DNA of 60,542 nt from Limnochordaceae bacterium (GTDB lineage: Bacteria > Bacillota > Limnochordia > Limnochordales > DUMU01): contig JADBKQ010000013.1 of assembly GCA_014896305.1 (NCBI GenBank), positions 1 to 60,542 of the forward strand, in the 5' to 3' direction. The position numbers and the translations under genes are program-made. Below the pieces are notes generated by a model that searched no databases, had not been told where the DNA came from, and worked only from the letters and a program-made list of their open reading frames with translations. Below are positions 1 to 8,280 of this stretch, piece after piece (the first letter of the stretch is position 1; each line of letters begins with the position of its first letter).

Positions 1-58
1 GGATCGAGTCCGCCGGCCTCGGGCCGGTAACGCCGCATCACAGCGGCGACAGTTCCTT

Positions 59-87
59 ATTATAGGCGGCAGCCCACCGGGCGTCAA
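59..87 (-). promoter_or_regulatory. sigma-A promoter firing off the left edge
   Basis: On the minus strand, TTGACG (87-82) is followed by a 17-nt spacer and TATAAT (64-59), a near-consensus housekeeping promoter. Transcription would start near 52 and leave the window. The leader that remains (50-1) has two GC-rich inverted repeats, so the gene it serves lies outside the window. Confidence 0.7.
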
Positions 88-89
88 CA

Positions 90-560
90 GGAAGTTTCCT
101 ACCGGGTTGGATTATGCTGCGCAGAGTTCGCCTCTCAGCCAAGCTCGTCATTGGAATACCCAACAACGTCGCCCTTGCACCTGCTTACTCATTCATGCTC
201 CCCCCTTGGCCGGTCGCATCCGGAGGGACATGGACGCGCCAGACCCGCCGGTCTGCACCGGCGGGCCCAGCTGCGAGCGTGACGAATCAGGGGGGGTGAG
301 TTCCGAGAAGGAGAGTAACGCCGTGCTATGTCCGGAACGTTATCTCAGGGTCACCAATCGGTAAAACTGTAGGACCCGTCTCACCTCTGCCAGCAGACCA
401 GCCAGCAATCACGCACTCACCTGGCGCTAGCCGCAACCCTGTCGATAGCGAAGGTCCTTGCCTTTCCCGGCGCAGCCAGAACAACTCACCAAACGCTCCA
501 GGAGATCGGCCGGATTTCGGCGAACATGCCTGCAGCGAATGATCATCGGTCGGCTGCCGC
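90..560. other. region without a recognisable gene
   Basis: Open frames here have irregular composition and match no family I recognise. The only clear structure is a GC-rich hairpin near 245-266 (CCCGCCGG against CCGGCGGG). No promoter or ribosome-binding site attached to a convincing frame was seen. Confidence 0.4.
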
Positions 561-566
561 TCGCTG

Positions 567-899
567 GTGCCGTGTTCCACCGATGTCGGATACGTGTACT
601 CAACCACCCGATCTAACCGATCCAACGAAGATTTCGAGGTGTTCGCTGGTGAGATCGACCGGATCCCTTCCCCATCGTCGCCGCAGCCGCGGGTCTACCA
701 CAGCCAGCTTTGGCGTGCCTGCCCGGGAGAACCACGACTCATCCCGTTTCTACAACCGCCAGCTCTACCGCCCATCGCCGAACGCCGAGTGTGCGGCAGC
801 GCTGGATGCTACGCCTGTGACGGCAATTACCGATGCGACTTCTGCGACTTCGCCCGGGGCTCGTACATCAGCGATGACCACCCCCAGCAGTTCGAGTAG
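567..899 (+). CDS. small Cys-rich protein, possible zinc knuckle
   Basis: This is a 110-codon frame whose codons strongly favour G or C in third position, like the genuine genes of the window, whereas the methyltransferase frame over the same DNA does not. The C-terminal third carries five cysteines, including CYAC and CDFC separated by five residues, the CxxC-x5-CxxC spacing of small zinc-binding folds. The protein ends in DDHPQQFE. The start is uncertain: GTG 567 is the first in-frame option and GTG 639 is another. Its 3' end overlaps the likely methyltransferase start at 874 by 26 nt, so the two are probably translated together. The function is unknown and no family is recognised. Confidence 0.5.
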   Translation: MPCSTDVGYVYSTTRSNRSNEDFEVFAGEIDRIPSPSSPQPRVYHSQLWRACPGEPRLIPFLQPPALPPIAERRVCGSAGCYACDGNYRCDFCDFARGSYISDDHPQQFE

Positions 900-1689
900 T
901 CCGGATGCTCCGAACCGCCCAGACAGGTCAGGTAGTTCACCTGCGGTCCCTGGGCCAGGCTGGTGGGATCGCCTCTACTGCGCTGACAGCCGCCACATGG
1001 AGGCGGTTCCGGATGAGAGCGTTCACCTCATGGTGACCTCGCCCCCTTACAACGTGGGCAAAGAGTATGATGAGGATCTGTCCCTGGACGAGTACCGGCA
1101 GCTTCTACGGGATGTGTTCCGGGACGTCTACCGAGTGCTCGTCGACGGGGGCAGGGCCTGTGTCAACGTTGCCAACCTCGGCCGCAAGCCCTACCTCCCC
1201 CTTCACAGCTTCATTATTGCTGACATGCTCGACCTGGGCTACGCCATGAGGGGTGAGATCATCTGGGACAAGTCGGCCAGCGCGGGGGTCTCCTGTGCCT
1301 GGGGCAGCTGGTGTTCGGCTTCCAACCCGACCTTGCGCGATGTTCACGAATACATTCTGATCTTCACCAAAGGGAGTTGGGGGCGTCCCAAAGCCGGCCG
1401 CCACAGCACCATCACGCGGGATGAGTTTGTAGAGTTCACCAAGAGCATATGGCGTTTCCCCACCGAGTCCGCCAGCCGCGTAGGTCATCCTGCCCCCTTC
1501 CCACTCGAGCTGCCCCGGCGGCTCATTCAGCTGTACACCTTTGCCGGCGACGCCGTCCTTGACCCATTCTGCGGTAGCGGTACCACCTGTGTCGCCGCTG
1601 CTCTAGCCGGCCGGCATTATATCGGCTACGATATCGATGCGTCCTACATTGAACTAGCTGAGCGCCGCCTGCGGTCTGCTCGCGCTTAA
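874..1689 (+). CDS. beta-class DNA methyltransferase (N4-cytosine/N6-adenine type)
   Basis: The protein is a SAM-dependent amino-methyltransferase that would methylate an exocyclic base amine in DNA. With a start at ATG 874 it has 271 residues. The catalytic motif TSPPYNV is at about 55-61 and the SAM-binding motif DPFCGSGTT at about 220-228. This order, catalytic first and SAM-binding last, defines the beta class. The frame stays open upstream to ATG 526, but that part is Arg/Ser/Pro-rich and overlaps a better-looking gene in another frame, so a start at or after 874 is preferred. No Shine-Dalgarno sequence stands out. No restriction endonuclease is recognisable nearby, so it looks like an orphan methylase, or one paired only with the small Cys-rich protein before it. 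Confidence 0.85.
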   Translation: MTTPSSSSSPDAPNRPDRSGSSPAVPGPGWWDRLYCADSRHMEAVPDESVHLMVTSPPYNVGKEYDEDLSLDEYRQLLRDVFRDVYRVLVDGGRACVNVANLGRKPYLPLHSFIIADMLDLGYAMRGEIIWDKSASAGVSCAWGSWCSASNPTLRDVHEYILIFTKGSWGRPKAGRHSTITRDEFVEFTKSIWRFPTESASRVGHPAPFPLELPRRLIQLYTFAGDAVLDPFCGSGTTCVAAALAGRHYIGYDIDASYIELAERRLRSARA

Positions 1690-1870
1690 CGTCTGGGTGA
1701 GGAGATGGGCCTCCCCACCTGGATTTCCCCTAGGGCATGGGTGCGGTGGAAACCGGGAAACGAACGAAATCTCCCGCTGGCCGGGCCCACTTTTGAACTC
1801 CAGGGAGGAGATTGCCTTGTGACCCGAGAACACAGTAGTTGGGTCGCCAATCAAAGGGAGGGCGTGCAAA
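1690..1870 (+). other. structured leader of the barrel-like gene
   Basis: The 180-nt gap holds two imperfect hairpins: one near 1695-1720 (GGTG...CACC with GAGG/CCTC) and one near 1777-1816 (AATCTCC pairing with GGAGATT). It ends in the ribosome-binding site AAAGGGAGGG before ATG 1871. No known riboswitch core was recognised. The first hairpin could end methyltransferase transcription, though no T-run follows it. Confidence 0.3.
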
Positions 1871-2380
1871 ATGCGTTGGGGACTTACATTGGGGATCGTC
1901 GCCTTGGTGGTCGCTGCCACAAGCTTGGGAGCGGCAGCACAAAGCAGTGTAGGACTGGGCTTGAGCGTGGAGACTCCTCAGATAGTGGGCGTCTACGTCG
2001 ATCTCGAGCCAATGCCTGGCCTGCTGGTGCAGGGCAACTTCGGGTTGAACGTGAAGCAGCAGTTCAACCTGACCGGCTTTGGGATCAAGGGTAGTTACGA
2101 ATTGATCCCGGCCGTCGCCGCTGTTGCCGGATATACCCGTTACGGCGACAACAATGTCATCGCCGTCGGCGCCCGCTATGTCGACCGGTTGCAGAGCCTG
2201 TGGGGATACGCCGGGATCAACTATCAGTACGTGCTAGAAACCAAGAAGGGCAACCTGGGGATCGAGGCCGGCGGCAAGGTCGGTATCTGGCAAAACTACT
2301 TCCTGGGCTTTGAGGGCGGCTACCGGCTAATGGAGGATGGGACGCCAAACCTGGCGGTGTATGCCGGTTACTCCTTCTAA
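1871..2380 (+). CDS. exported protein resembling a small outer-membrane beta-barrel
   Basis: This 169-residue protein has a clear signal peptide (residues 1 to about 24, ending LGAAAQ). The mature part is Gly/Tyr/Val-rich, with alternating polar and nonpolar residues and short turns such as MEDGTPN. It ends YAGYSF, with the terminal phenylalanine typical of proteins inserted by the BAM machinery. The start follows AAAGGGAGGG with good spacing, and a strong terminator follows, so it is probably monocistronic. In a spore-forming Bacillota genome this would fit a diderm lineage. A secreted beta-rich protein of a monoderm is the alternative. The family is not recognised with certainty and the barrel call is inference from composition and the C-terminus. 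Confidence 0.6.
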   Translation: MRWGLTLGIVALVVAATSLGAAAQSSVGLGLSVETPQIVGVYVDLEPMPGLLVQGNFGLNVKQQFNLTGFGIKGSYELIPAVAAVAGYTRYGDNNVIAVGARYVDRLQSLWGYAGINYQYVLETKKGNLGIEAGGKVGIWQNYFLGFEGGYRLMEDGTPNLAVYAGYSF

Positions 2381-2395
2381 AGAAGTCACGAACTC

Positions 2396-2434
2396 AAGCG
2401 ACCGATCCTGCTTGCAGGGTCGGTCGCTTTTCGT
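2396..2434 (+). terminator. rho-independent terminator
   Basis: AAGCGACCGA pairs with TCGGTCGCTT around a small loop and is followed by TTTTCGTTT. It lies 15 nt after the stop of the barrel-like gene. Confidence 0.85.
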
Positions 2435-2545
2435 TTGGTTCCCGCCACCACCGGCCTCCATTGCGCTACCAGGTAGGTCGGCAACCCGCCGCCACCAACA
2501 GGGCACACCCGACAGGCCGCCAGCCAATCGATCTCAACGGGCTCA

Positions 2546-3058
2546 CTAGATGAACCGGCCGGCCCAGCCCATCAGGGCTGCCAATACCAGCCCGTAGCCC
2601 AGGATCCATGGGGAAGCGGCCTCGGTGCGGTCCACGAGGCGCGCCCAACTGAAGCCTTGTTCCACCTCCATAGCGGGGTGAGTCATTGGCGCTGGACCTC
2701 GACGCTCCTGACGCCCTGTTCCGGCTATCGCCGCCGTATCCCGGGCGTCTCCGGCTGCCGCCCCAGCGGACCGGCCAGCGCCACCTGCGAAGACCATCGC
2801 CAGACCATGGTGACGCCACCCCTGTACCAACGCCAGTGCACCAACCACCACCTCCAGACCGGCCAGATACCAGCCAGCTTGAAAGAGGCGGTCGTCGAAT
2901 AAGTCCGCTCCCGACTGCAGCCCCATGCTGATGAACCAGGGCGCCGCTACCACGATGTTGACAACGGCGAGCGCTTTCTCCAGGGTAAACAGGCGCTCCC
3001 TGTCCCACAGCAGAATTGCTGCCAGCAGAGCGATCGGAACCATAATCCACAGGCCCAT
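2546..3058 (-). CDS. hypothetical membrane protein
   Basis: The 170-residue protein has hydrophobic segments at the N-terminus (MGLWIMVPIALLAAILL), at about 31-48 and 64-82, and at the C-terminal end (WILGYGLVLAALMGWAGRF). A hydrophilic Ala/Gly/Arg-rich loop separates the last segment. ATG 3058 is chosen because AAGGAGG lies 10 nt upstream; the in-frame GTG at 3067 is too close to that site. It is downstream of leuD on the same strand with a 99-nt gap and may be in the same transcript. No family is recognised. Confidence 0.6.
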   Translation of the reverse strand: MGLWIMVPIALLAAILLWDRERLFTLEKALAVVNIVVAAPWFISMGLQSGADLFDDRLFQAGWYLAGLEVVVGALALVQGWRHHGLAMVFAGGAGRSAGAAAGDARDTAAIAGTGRQERRGPAPMTHPAMEVEQGFSWARLVDRTEAASPWILGYGLVLAALMGWAGRFI

Positions 3059-3157
3059 GCCTCCCACCCCTCCTTAGTTATTAGGTGCGTCCGGTGGCTG
3101 GCCTGCGTTCCGCGTTCATCAACTGCACTGGCCGCGAGCAAGGGGTCTACAGCGGGT

Positions 3158-3763
3158 CTATAGCCAGGGACGGGGGTGGGCTTGCTCATACTGTTCGATC
3201 TGCGCCGCGTACTGCAGTGTGCGATCGATGTCGTCCTGTCCCAACAGCAGCGCCTGCCGCCGGAACGGATCCACATCGAAATGAACCTGCCACCCCGATT
3301 CGTCCCGAACCTCTTGCCGCTCCAGGTCCACCGTCAGCCAATAGCCCGCCTTACCGGCATCCCGCACCTTTCCAAACAGTTCATCGACCTGTGCCTCGGT
3401 CAACACGACAGGCAAGAGGCCGTTTTGAAAACAGTTGTTGTAGAAAATGTCGGCGAAAGAGGGGGCGATGATGGCGCGGAACCCGAAATCGGCCAACGCC
3501 CAGGGCGCATGTTCCCGGGACGACCCACAACCAAAGTTATTCCGCGCCAACAGAATGCTTGCCTGCTTCCACGGTTCCTGGTTCAGGACGAAATCTGGCC
3601 TGGGTCTCCCGTCCGGCTCGTAGCGCCAGTCGTAAAACAAGACCTCGCCAAACCCCGTGCGCTGAATCCGCTTGAGAAACTGCTTGGGGATGATCTGATC
3701 GGTATCGATATTAGCTCGGTCCAGCGGAGCAACCAGGCCCGTCTCCACTCGAAAAGGTCTCAT
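3158..3763 (-). CDS. leuD: 3-isopropylmalate dehydratase small subunit
   Basis: LeuD is the swivel-domain subunit that, with LeuC, isomerises 2-isopropylmalate to 3-isopropylmalate in leucine synthesis. The 201-residue length is normal for the bacterial form. Family sequences are visible: [13 protein letters not shown] near residue 19, then [16 protein letters not shown] and the downstream [21 protein letters not shown]. The start ATG overlaps the leuC stop (ATGA), so the two subunits are translationally coupled. Confidence 0.97.
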   Translation of the reverse strand: MRPFRVETGLVAPLDRANIDTDQIIPKQFLKRIQRTGFGEVLFYDWRYEPDGRPRPDFVLNQEPWKQASILLARNNFGCGSSREHAPWALADFGFRAIIAPSFADIFYNNCFQNGLLPVVLTEAQVDELFGKVRDAGKAGYWLTVDLERQEVRDESGWQVHFDVDPFRRQALLLGQDDIDRTLQYAAQIEQYEQAHPRPWL

Positions 3764-5256
3764 GCTGAACGCACCTCCTGCTCGCTGCCGGCCAGAAATT
3801 GGCGGATGTCCACCAGATGCCCGGCCACCGCCGCCGCAGCCGCCATGGCTGGACTCACGAGATGGGTTCGGCCACCCCGTCCCTGCCGCCCCTCGAAGTT
3901 GCGGTTGGAGGTGGAAGCCGCCCGTTCACCGGGACGCAGGATGTCCGCATTCATGCCCAGACACATGCTACAGCCCGCCTGTCGCCACTCACAGCCGGCT
4001 TCCAGAAACACCCGATCCAGTCCTTCGGCCTCTGCCTGGCGTTTCACTGCTTGTGAACCAGGTACCACCAGCACTTTGACGTGTGGATGCACCTTGCGCC
4101 CCCGCAGTATGGCGGCCGCCTGGCGCAGGTCCTCGATCCGCCCATTCGTGCAGGAGCCGATGAACACCCGGTCAATGGCGATCTCCTGCAGCGGCGTTCC
4201 CGGAGTCAAGCCCATATAGGCCAGAGCCGCCGCAGCAGCCTGGCGGGCCTGCTCCGTCGGAAAAAGCGTCCGATCCTCAGGGTCAGGGACGCGCGCGGTG
4301 ATCGGTAGCACCTGGCCAGGGCTGGTGCCCCAGGTGACCTGTGGGGCTATCTGGCTGGCGTCAACGACCACGCTACGATCGAACCGTGCCCCCTCATCGG
4401 TCGCCAGGGTTCGCCAGTAGGCAACGGCTCGTTCCCAGTCCTGCCCCTGGGGGGCATACCGGCGTCCAGCCAGGTAGGTGAAGGTGGTCTCGTCAGGGGA
4501 GATCATCCCGGCCCGAGCCCCCGCCTCGATGGTCATGTTGCAGACCGTCATCCGTTCTTCCATGCTCAGAGCCCGGATCGCTTCACCCCGGTACTCCACC
4601 ACGTGGCCGGTCGCGCCGTCCGTCCCGATCTGGCCAATGATCGCCAAAATGAGGTCCTTCGCCGTCACCCCGGCCGGCAGCCGTCCGTCCACCCGGATCT
4701 CCATGGTCCTGGGCCGTCGTTGCCACAGGCACTGGGTGGCCAAAACGTGCTCCACTTCCGACGTACCGATCCCGAAGGCCAGCGCCCCGAAGGCCCCATG
4801 GGTCGCCGTGTGCGAGTCGCCGCAAACGATGGTCATGCCTGGCTGCGTCAGGCCCTGCTCCGGACCGATCACATGGACGATTCCTTGATCCGGAGAATGC
4901 AAATCATACAACGTGACCCCGAAGTCCCGGGCGTTCTCCGACAGCGTCTCCATCTGCAGGCGGGCAATCGGGTCCTCCACCGGCCTCGAGCGGTCCGTCG
5001 TGGGCACATTGTGGTCCATGGTTGCAAACGTGCGATCGGGCCGCCGCACCTTCCGCCCTGCTAAGCGCAGCCCTTCGAACGCCTGGGGCGACGTCACTTC
5101 GTGAACCAGATGCAGATCGACGTACAACAGACTGGGTTGGCCAGGCGGCTCGACGACGACGTGCCGCTCCCACACCTTCTCGAACAACGTCCGGGGATGA
5201 TGGAGGGCCTGCGGTCCGCCAGCTCCGCCCCTCGTCCCTGTCGTGGTATTCGTCAC
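3760..5256 (-). CDS. leuC: 3-isopropylmalate dehydratase large subunit
   Basis: LeuC is the [4Fe-4S] catalytic subunit of isopropylmalate isomerase. The protein shows [34 protein letters not shown], the first cluster ligand in FIGSCTNGR, and the last two in CSMCLGMN. The frame is open to 5346, but GTG 5256 is chosen because GGAGGGG sits just upstream and the preceding 30 residues are unlike the family. The resulting 498 residues include a short N-terminal Gly/Thr tail. leuA and leuB are not adjacent, so the leucine pathway is split in this genome. Confidence 0.96.
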   Translation of the reverse strand: MTNTTTGTRGGAGGPQALHHPRTLFEKVWERHVVVEPPGQPSLLYVDLHLVHEVTSPQAFEGLRLAGRKVRRPDRTFATMDHNVPTTDRSRPVEDPIARLQMETLSENARDFGVTLYDLHSPDQGIVHVIGPEQGLTQPGMTIVCGDSHTATHGAFGALAFGIGTSEVEHVLATQCLWQRRPRTMEIRVDGRLPAGVTAKDLILAIIGQIGTDGATGHVVEYRGEAIRALSMEERMTVCNMTIEAGARAGMISPDETTFTYLAGRRYAPQGQDWERAVAYWRTLATDEGARFDRSVVVDASQIAPQVTWGTSPGQVLPITARVPDPEDRTLFPTEQARQAAAAALAYMGLTPGTPLQEIAIDRVFIGSCTNGRIEDLRQAAAILRGRKVHPHVKVLVVPGSQAVKRQAEAEGLDRVFLEAGCEWRQAGCSMCLGMNADILRPGERAASTSNRNFEGRQGRGGRTHLVSPAMAAAAAVAGHLVDIRQFLAGSEQEVRSA

Positions 5257-5458
5257 GATGTCCCCTCCGTTCCACCCATCCAAACGAGCTGGATGCCAGC
5301 CAACACGGCTACACCTTGTGCCGCGAACCCCTGTTTGTGGTCGCACCTGGGTTCACCAAGACTGGTGGGCCACTCTGCCATGCGTAACACAACAGGGGAA
5401 CGCTCCCGGCCAAGCCCAGCGTCAGCTGGACCGCCTGGTTAGCCGCGTTGTTTTCCCG

Positions 5459-5467
5459 ATCATAGCA
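5459..5467 (-). promoter_or_regulatory. extended -10 promoter of leuCD
   Basis: Minus-strand TGCTATGAT forms an extended -10 element, without a good -35. It would give a leader of about 190 nt (5450-5257) before leuC. I looked in that leader for a leucine T-box or a Leu-rich leader peptide and found neither convincingly. Confidence 0.45.
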
Positions 5468-5540
5468 CAACTGGCGGGCGTACGGGCGCTGGGACTTCGC
5501 TGCCTCATGCGGTCGTCAAGCCAGACGGTAGTCTCCGGAT

Positions 5541-5590
5541 AACAAAAGTCGCAACCCGGGGAATGACTCTCCTCACCCCCTGGCTGCGAC
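5541..5590 (-). terminator. rho-independent terminator
   Basis: Read on the minus strand, GTCGCAGCCAGGGG pairs imperfectly with CCCCGGGTTGCGAC (5590-5548) and is followed by TTTTGTT. It ends the small gene at 5620-5802 before the leuCD promoter. Confidence 0.75.
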
Positions 5591-5619
5591 CCGACAGGCC
5601 CTCGCTCGCCTCCAACCGG

Positions 5620-5802
5620 TTACTGCACGCGGGCGCGCCCTCGCCGTACATTGGGCCGGAAATTAACCTGCATTTCCTCGAGCATCTTCATGACTTCATC
5701 TGCCGCTTCAAATGCGTCCCGGTTTTCCCGCTTCGCTGCTTCTATTACGTTGGCAATTGCAGTCCGTACAATTGCTGCCGGGTCTTTGATGCTCGCTCGC
5801 AT
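5620..5802 (-). CDS. small hypothetical protein
   Basis: The 60-residue, mostly helical, charged protein has an Ala/Glu/Lys-rich middle (ANVIEAAKRENRDAFEAADE) and an Arg-rich tail. ATG 5802 is preferred: GAGGAGA lies about 11 nt upstream, and earlier in-frame starts are only TTG 5829 or a GTG fused to that site. It has its own near-consensus promoter and terminator, so it is a monocistronic unit that is probably well expressed. No family is recognised. Confidence 0.6.
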   Translation of the reverse strand: MRASIKDPAAIVRTAIANVIEAAKRENRDAFEAADEVMKMLEEMQVNFRPNVRRGRARVQ

Positions 5803-5841
5803 GGTGCCGGTCACTCTCCTCGCAAACACAATTCTAGTGGT

Positions 5842-5870
5842 ATTCTAGAAGCTAAGCCAAGAAGTGTCAA
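5842..5870 (-). promoter_or_regulatory. sigma-A promoter of the small gene
   Basis: Minus-strand TTGACA (5870-5865), a 17-nt spacer and TAGAAT (5847-5842). The sequence ATTCTAG occurs twice, at 5831 and 5842, so the -10 lies in a short direct repeat that might bind a regulator. Confidence 0.75.
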
Positions 5871-5960
5871 GCAGAATATGCCTATCCGTCAACGGATTCG
5901 GCACTCTGCGCTTGAGATATACCAGCATGCATGCAATACATACCAAGGAGGTCTTCACGA

Positions 5961-6008
5961 ATGTCGAAAGAAAACGAACCTGCCAGCTCTAGCGACAGTC
6001 CTCTTTAG
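5961..6008 (+). CDS. possible 15-residue peptide gene
   Basis: A perfect AAGGAGGT ribosome-binding site sits 8 nt before an ATG that opens only 15 codons (MSKENEPASSSDSPL, then TAG). The peptide is acidic and Ser-rich and matches nothing I recognise. It could be a leader peptide, a tiny functional protein, or the 5' remnant of a lost gene. About 110 nt further on, the minus-strand oxidoreductase gene ends. Confidence 0.3.
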   Translation: MSKENEPASSSDSPL

Positions 6009-6119
6009 TCCCCGTTGCTGTCCCTACATTGTGGGATGCAGTCAGGATTCGCTCCCTGCAATTGCGCAATCGTATTTGCCGATCCACGCATCAGCGAGTT
6101 GGACGGATGAACCGGCAGG

Positions 6120-7193
6120 CTATGCACCGTCCCCTTCGCCCAGGGGCGACAGCACTACTGTCCGGCCTTCCCGCGCCGCCTGGTAAAACGCCAGGCTCGT
6201 GCGGAGATTGGCCACCCCATCGTCCACACTGACTGGCAGCGGCTCATCCGCCAAGAGATGGGTCAGGAAGACATCGACCACGTTCGGGCCGCCAGCGGGT
6301 GGCGAGTACAGCGTCCATCCGGAGAACGGCGTGGCAGGTCCGGCCACGGCGGCACGCCCGGCAAACGTATCGCGGAGAACCAGCGCCCCCTGGCTACCCC
6401 TCAGCTGAAACGTCCCCAGGGGCGCCCCGGGCGTGCCCGACCAGGTCACTTCGACGATGGCCATCGCGCCGTTACTGAACCGGATGGTGGCCGCGCCCCA
6501 GTCTTCCAACTCCAGCTCGGGGTGGAGCAGCTTGGCCGTCTGCCCACTCACCGCCACCGGCTCTGCCTGCCAGAGCCAGCGAAGCAGGTCGATGTCGTAA
6601 ATGGCATGATCGATCCAACCGCCGCCCGGCACCTTGTCGGGTTGCGTCCACCAGGTGACTCCCGGTTCACCTGGCCAGACGTGCGTCGGTACGCCCCCCT
6701 GCATGACCGCGAGGGCACTCACGGCCGTCCCCAATTTCCCCTGGTGTACCCAGGTGGCAGCCTGCTGGTTGGCTGGCGAAAACCGGGTCTGCGTCTCCAA
6801 CGGGAAGAAGGGCAAGTCCTTTCGCCGAAAGGCGGCGGCTACGGCCTGAGCGCTTTGCAGATCCATAGCCATGGGCTTGACACTAATCACCGGCTTGCCC
6901 AGACGGGCTGCTTCCAGGCACAGCGCCGGGTTCTCCGCCGCGGTGCAGGCCGTGATCACCACCTCGACCTGCGGGTCCTGCACTACCTCCATGTATTCGT
7001 CGTACACTTTGACCGAATCCGGGGTCTCGCCATATCGTTCAGCTACTTCCACCGCGTGCTTCCGGTCTCGGTGGGCCACCGCCACCAGATGCGCTCGGCT
7101 ATCCCGTTTCACCTGTTCGGCATGGGCCAGCGCTGCATACCAGTGATCGCATCCGGCAATCCCAAAGCCAACGGAACTTGCATTTTTGAACAT
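6120..7193 (-). CDS. Gfo/Idh/MocA-family NAD(P)-dependent oxidoreductase
   Basis: The 357-residue protein has an N-terminal Rossmann fold opening with GFGIAGCDHWY and a family-typical segment ENPALCLEAARLGKPVISVKP, where the lysine is the usual catalytic KP residue. The C-terminal domain contains GGGWIDHAIYDIDLLRWL, including the conserved D and H of sugar or inositol dehydrogenases. Such enzymes oxidise or reduce a sugar, inositol or related hydroxyl, but the substrate cannot be told here. The start ATG follows AGGAGGCAGGCAGGG. It stands alone between small genes and has no adjacent transporter. Confidence 0.9.
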   Translation of the reverse strand: MFKNASSVGFGIAGCDHWYAALAHAEQVKRDSRAHLVAVAHRDRKHAVEVAERYGETPDSVKVYDEYMEVVQDPQVEVVITACTAAENPALCLEAARLGKPVISVKPMAMDLQSAQAVAAAFRRKDLPFFPLETQTRFSPANQQAATWVHQGKLGTAVSALAVMQGGVPTHVWPGEPGVTWWTQPDKVPGGGWIDHAIYDIDLLRWLWQAEPVAVSGQTAKLLHPELELEDWGAATIRFSNGAMAIVEVTWSGTPGAPLGTFQLRGSQGALVLRDTFAGRAAVAGPATPFSGWTLYSPPAGGPNVVDVFLTHLLADEPLPVSVDDGVANLRTSLAFYQAAREGRTVVLSPLGEGDGA

Positions 7194-7422
7194 CCCTGCC
7201 TGCCTCCTGACTACCTGGACTACTGCCCTGCAGAAGCATCCCTGCCTGTGGGCACGTCGCTGGCCACCCGTATTCGCCAGCAGGACAGGCGTTCCTGCCA
7301 GCGACTGCCACTGTCACTGCCGCCACGACTGCCATTATGCCGTTGGAGCCTGTGCCGGTGAAACCGCCGTACCAGGCCGTAAGCGGGGCAGTGAGTACCG
7401 CACCATCACGTCTGCCCACCGA
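7194..7422. other. intergenic region, nothing recognised
   Basis: This is the upstream region of the oxidoreductase gene. It contains the ribosome-binding site AGGAGG at its left edge and no clear -35/-10 pair. A minus-strand frame through it (to 7419) has a hydrophobic patch but no ribosome-binding site, and it overlaps the oxidoreductase start. Confidence 0.3.
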
Positions 7423-7452
7423 AATGGGCCTCCTCTGACGAGAAGGCCCATT
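7423..7452 (-). terminator. probable terminator of the coat-protein pair
   Basis: The minus-strand AATGGGCC and GGCCCATT arms close an imperfect hairpin followed by a short TTT. It lies about 60 nt beyond the stop of the second coat-like gene. Confidence 0.45.
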
Positions 7453-7512
7453 CCTCAGATCCTATGCTGACTCGAGTGGAGACGAACTTACCCGTTGTTG
7501 GTTATCTTTGAC

Positions 7513-7818
7513 TCAGACCCGGATGCGGCCGAAACCATCGGCTCCGGTCCCGACTTCAGCCATGGCCGGTTGCGCCTGTTGTGCCATGCTGGCCACTTTT
7601 TGAACTTCGTCTGCACTCGCCTGCTTCGGGACTTGATACCAGTTGTTGTTGCGAGCCAGCTCGAACAGTTGCCATTGGGTCTGCTCGCACTGATTCCGCA
7701 GGTTGATCAGCGCTTGCCGCAGCTGCGGGGTGCTGGCTTCCTGGGCTGCCTTCGTGAACATATCGACGTGCATCTTGACGCTGCCCAAGATATCCGAGGC
7801 GAAATCCTTGTCTTGCAT
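7513..7818 (-). CDS. CotF-like spore coat protein
   Basis: The 101-residue helical protein (DKDFASDILGSVKMHVDMFTKAAQEAS... then NNWYQVPKQAS) matches the small CotF-type coat family: a ferritin-like two-helix core with an aromatic NxWY segment. ATG 7818 follows GGGGGA with 7-nt spacing. It is 13 nt downstream of another small helical gene of the same kind, so the two form an operon that would be expressed late in sporulation and deposited on the spore coat. I did not recognise a late sigma-factor promoter. Confidence 0.75.
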   Translation of the reverse strand: MQDKDFASDILGSVKMHVDMFTKAAQEASTPQLRQALINLRNQCEQTQWQLFELARNNNWYQVPKQASADEVQKVASMAQQAQPAMAEVGTGADGFGRIRV

Positions 7819-7831
7819 CAACGTCTCCCCC

Positions 7832-8023
7832 TTATTGCACGAACGTAGCCAGTTGCTGCACGGCCTGGTTTGACCGGGTGGCGACCTGTTGCAGCAGCTC
7901 CTTCAGCTGCGGGTTGGTGGCCGACTGGGCATACTGTTGCGCCTTCTTGGCGGACAGTTGCTCAGCCGAAATGAGCTCCCGCAAGAAGTTGAGTTCGAAA
8001 TCGGTGATCGCTACGTTTGGCAC
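7832..8023 (-). CDS. small CotF-like/coat-associated protein
   Basis: The 63-residue protein (VAITDFELNFLRELISAEQ near the N-terminus, then Gln/Ala-rich helices) resembles the short partner proteins found before CotF-like genes in clostridia-type Bacillota. GTG 8023 is chosen because GAGGGGGGAA precedes it. The frame is open further upstream to 8326, but that extension looks non-coding. It is first in a two-gene unit with the CotF-like gene. Confidence 0.65.
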   Translation of the reverse strand: MPNVAITDFELNFLRELISAEQLSAKKAQQYAQSATNPQLKELLQQVATRSNQAVQQLATFVQ

Positions 8024-8280
8024 CGCTCTTCCCCCCTCGATGTGTGATGCGTCGTCCGTTGCCTGACATAGTCTGCCCCGCCGGTCCCTCGTGAAAAGTC
8101 CTGGGACGCACGCTGGAGCGACCATTATGTGGCAGCCGGTGAGGGGAACGCCAAGGATGGAGGCCTCCAACTGCGTCTGTTTGCATGTCGCCACGAGGCC
8201 CAAAGGGCTGTGCCGCCAAAGAGACGAATTGGGATATAGTAAGTCCGGTGCTTCTGGCAACAAGGAGGCCTGGGCGGGAA

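Noticed and set aside
526-873. Long N-terminal extension of the methyltransferase frame
   Set aside because: Composition is Arg/Ser/Pro-rich with poor coding bias, and a better-looking gene uses another frame over the same DNA.
5257-5450. Leucine T-box or leader peptide before leuC
   Set aside because: GGGTGGAACGG resembles the T-box core but misses the ACCGCG part, and no specifier loop, terminator or Leu-rich peptide is visible.
5563-6186. Long plus-strand frame across the small gene and its promoter
   Set aside because: It covers a gene, promoter and terminator on the other strand, and its composition is not protein-like.
7099-7419. Minus-strand frame of about 106 codons with a hydrophobic patch
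   Set aside because: It lacks a ribosome-binding site, overlaps the start of the oxidoreductase gene and matches no family.
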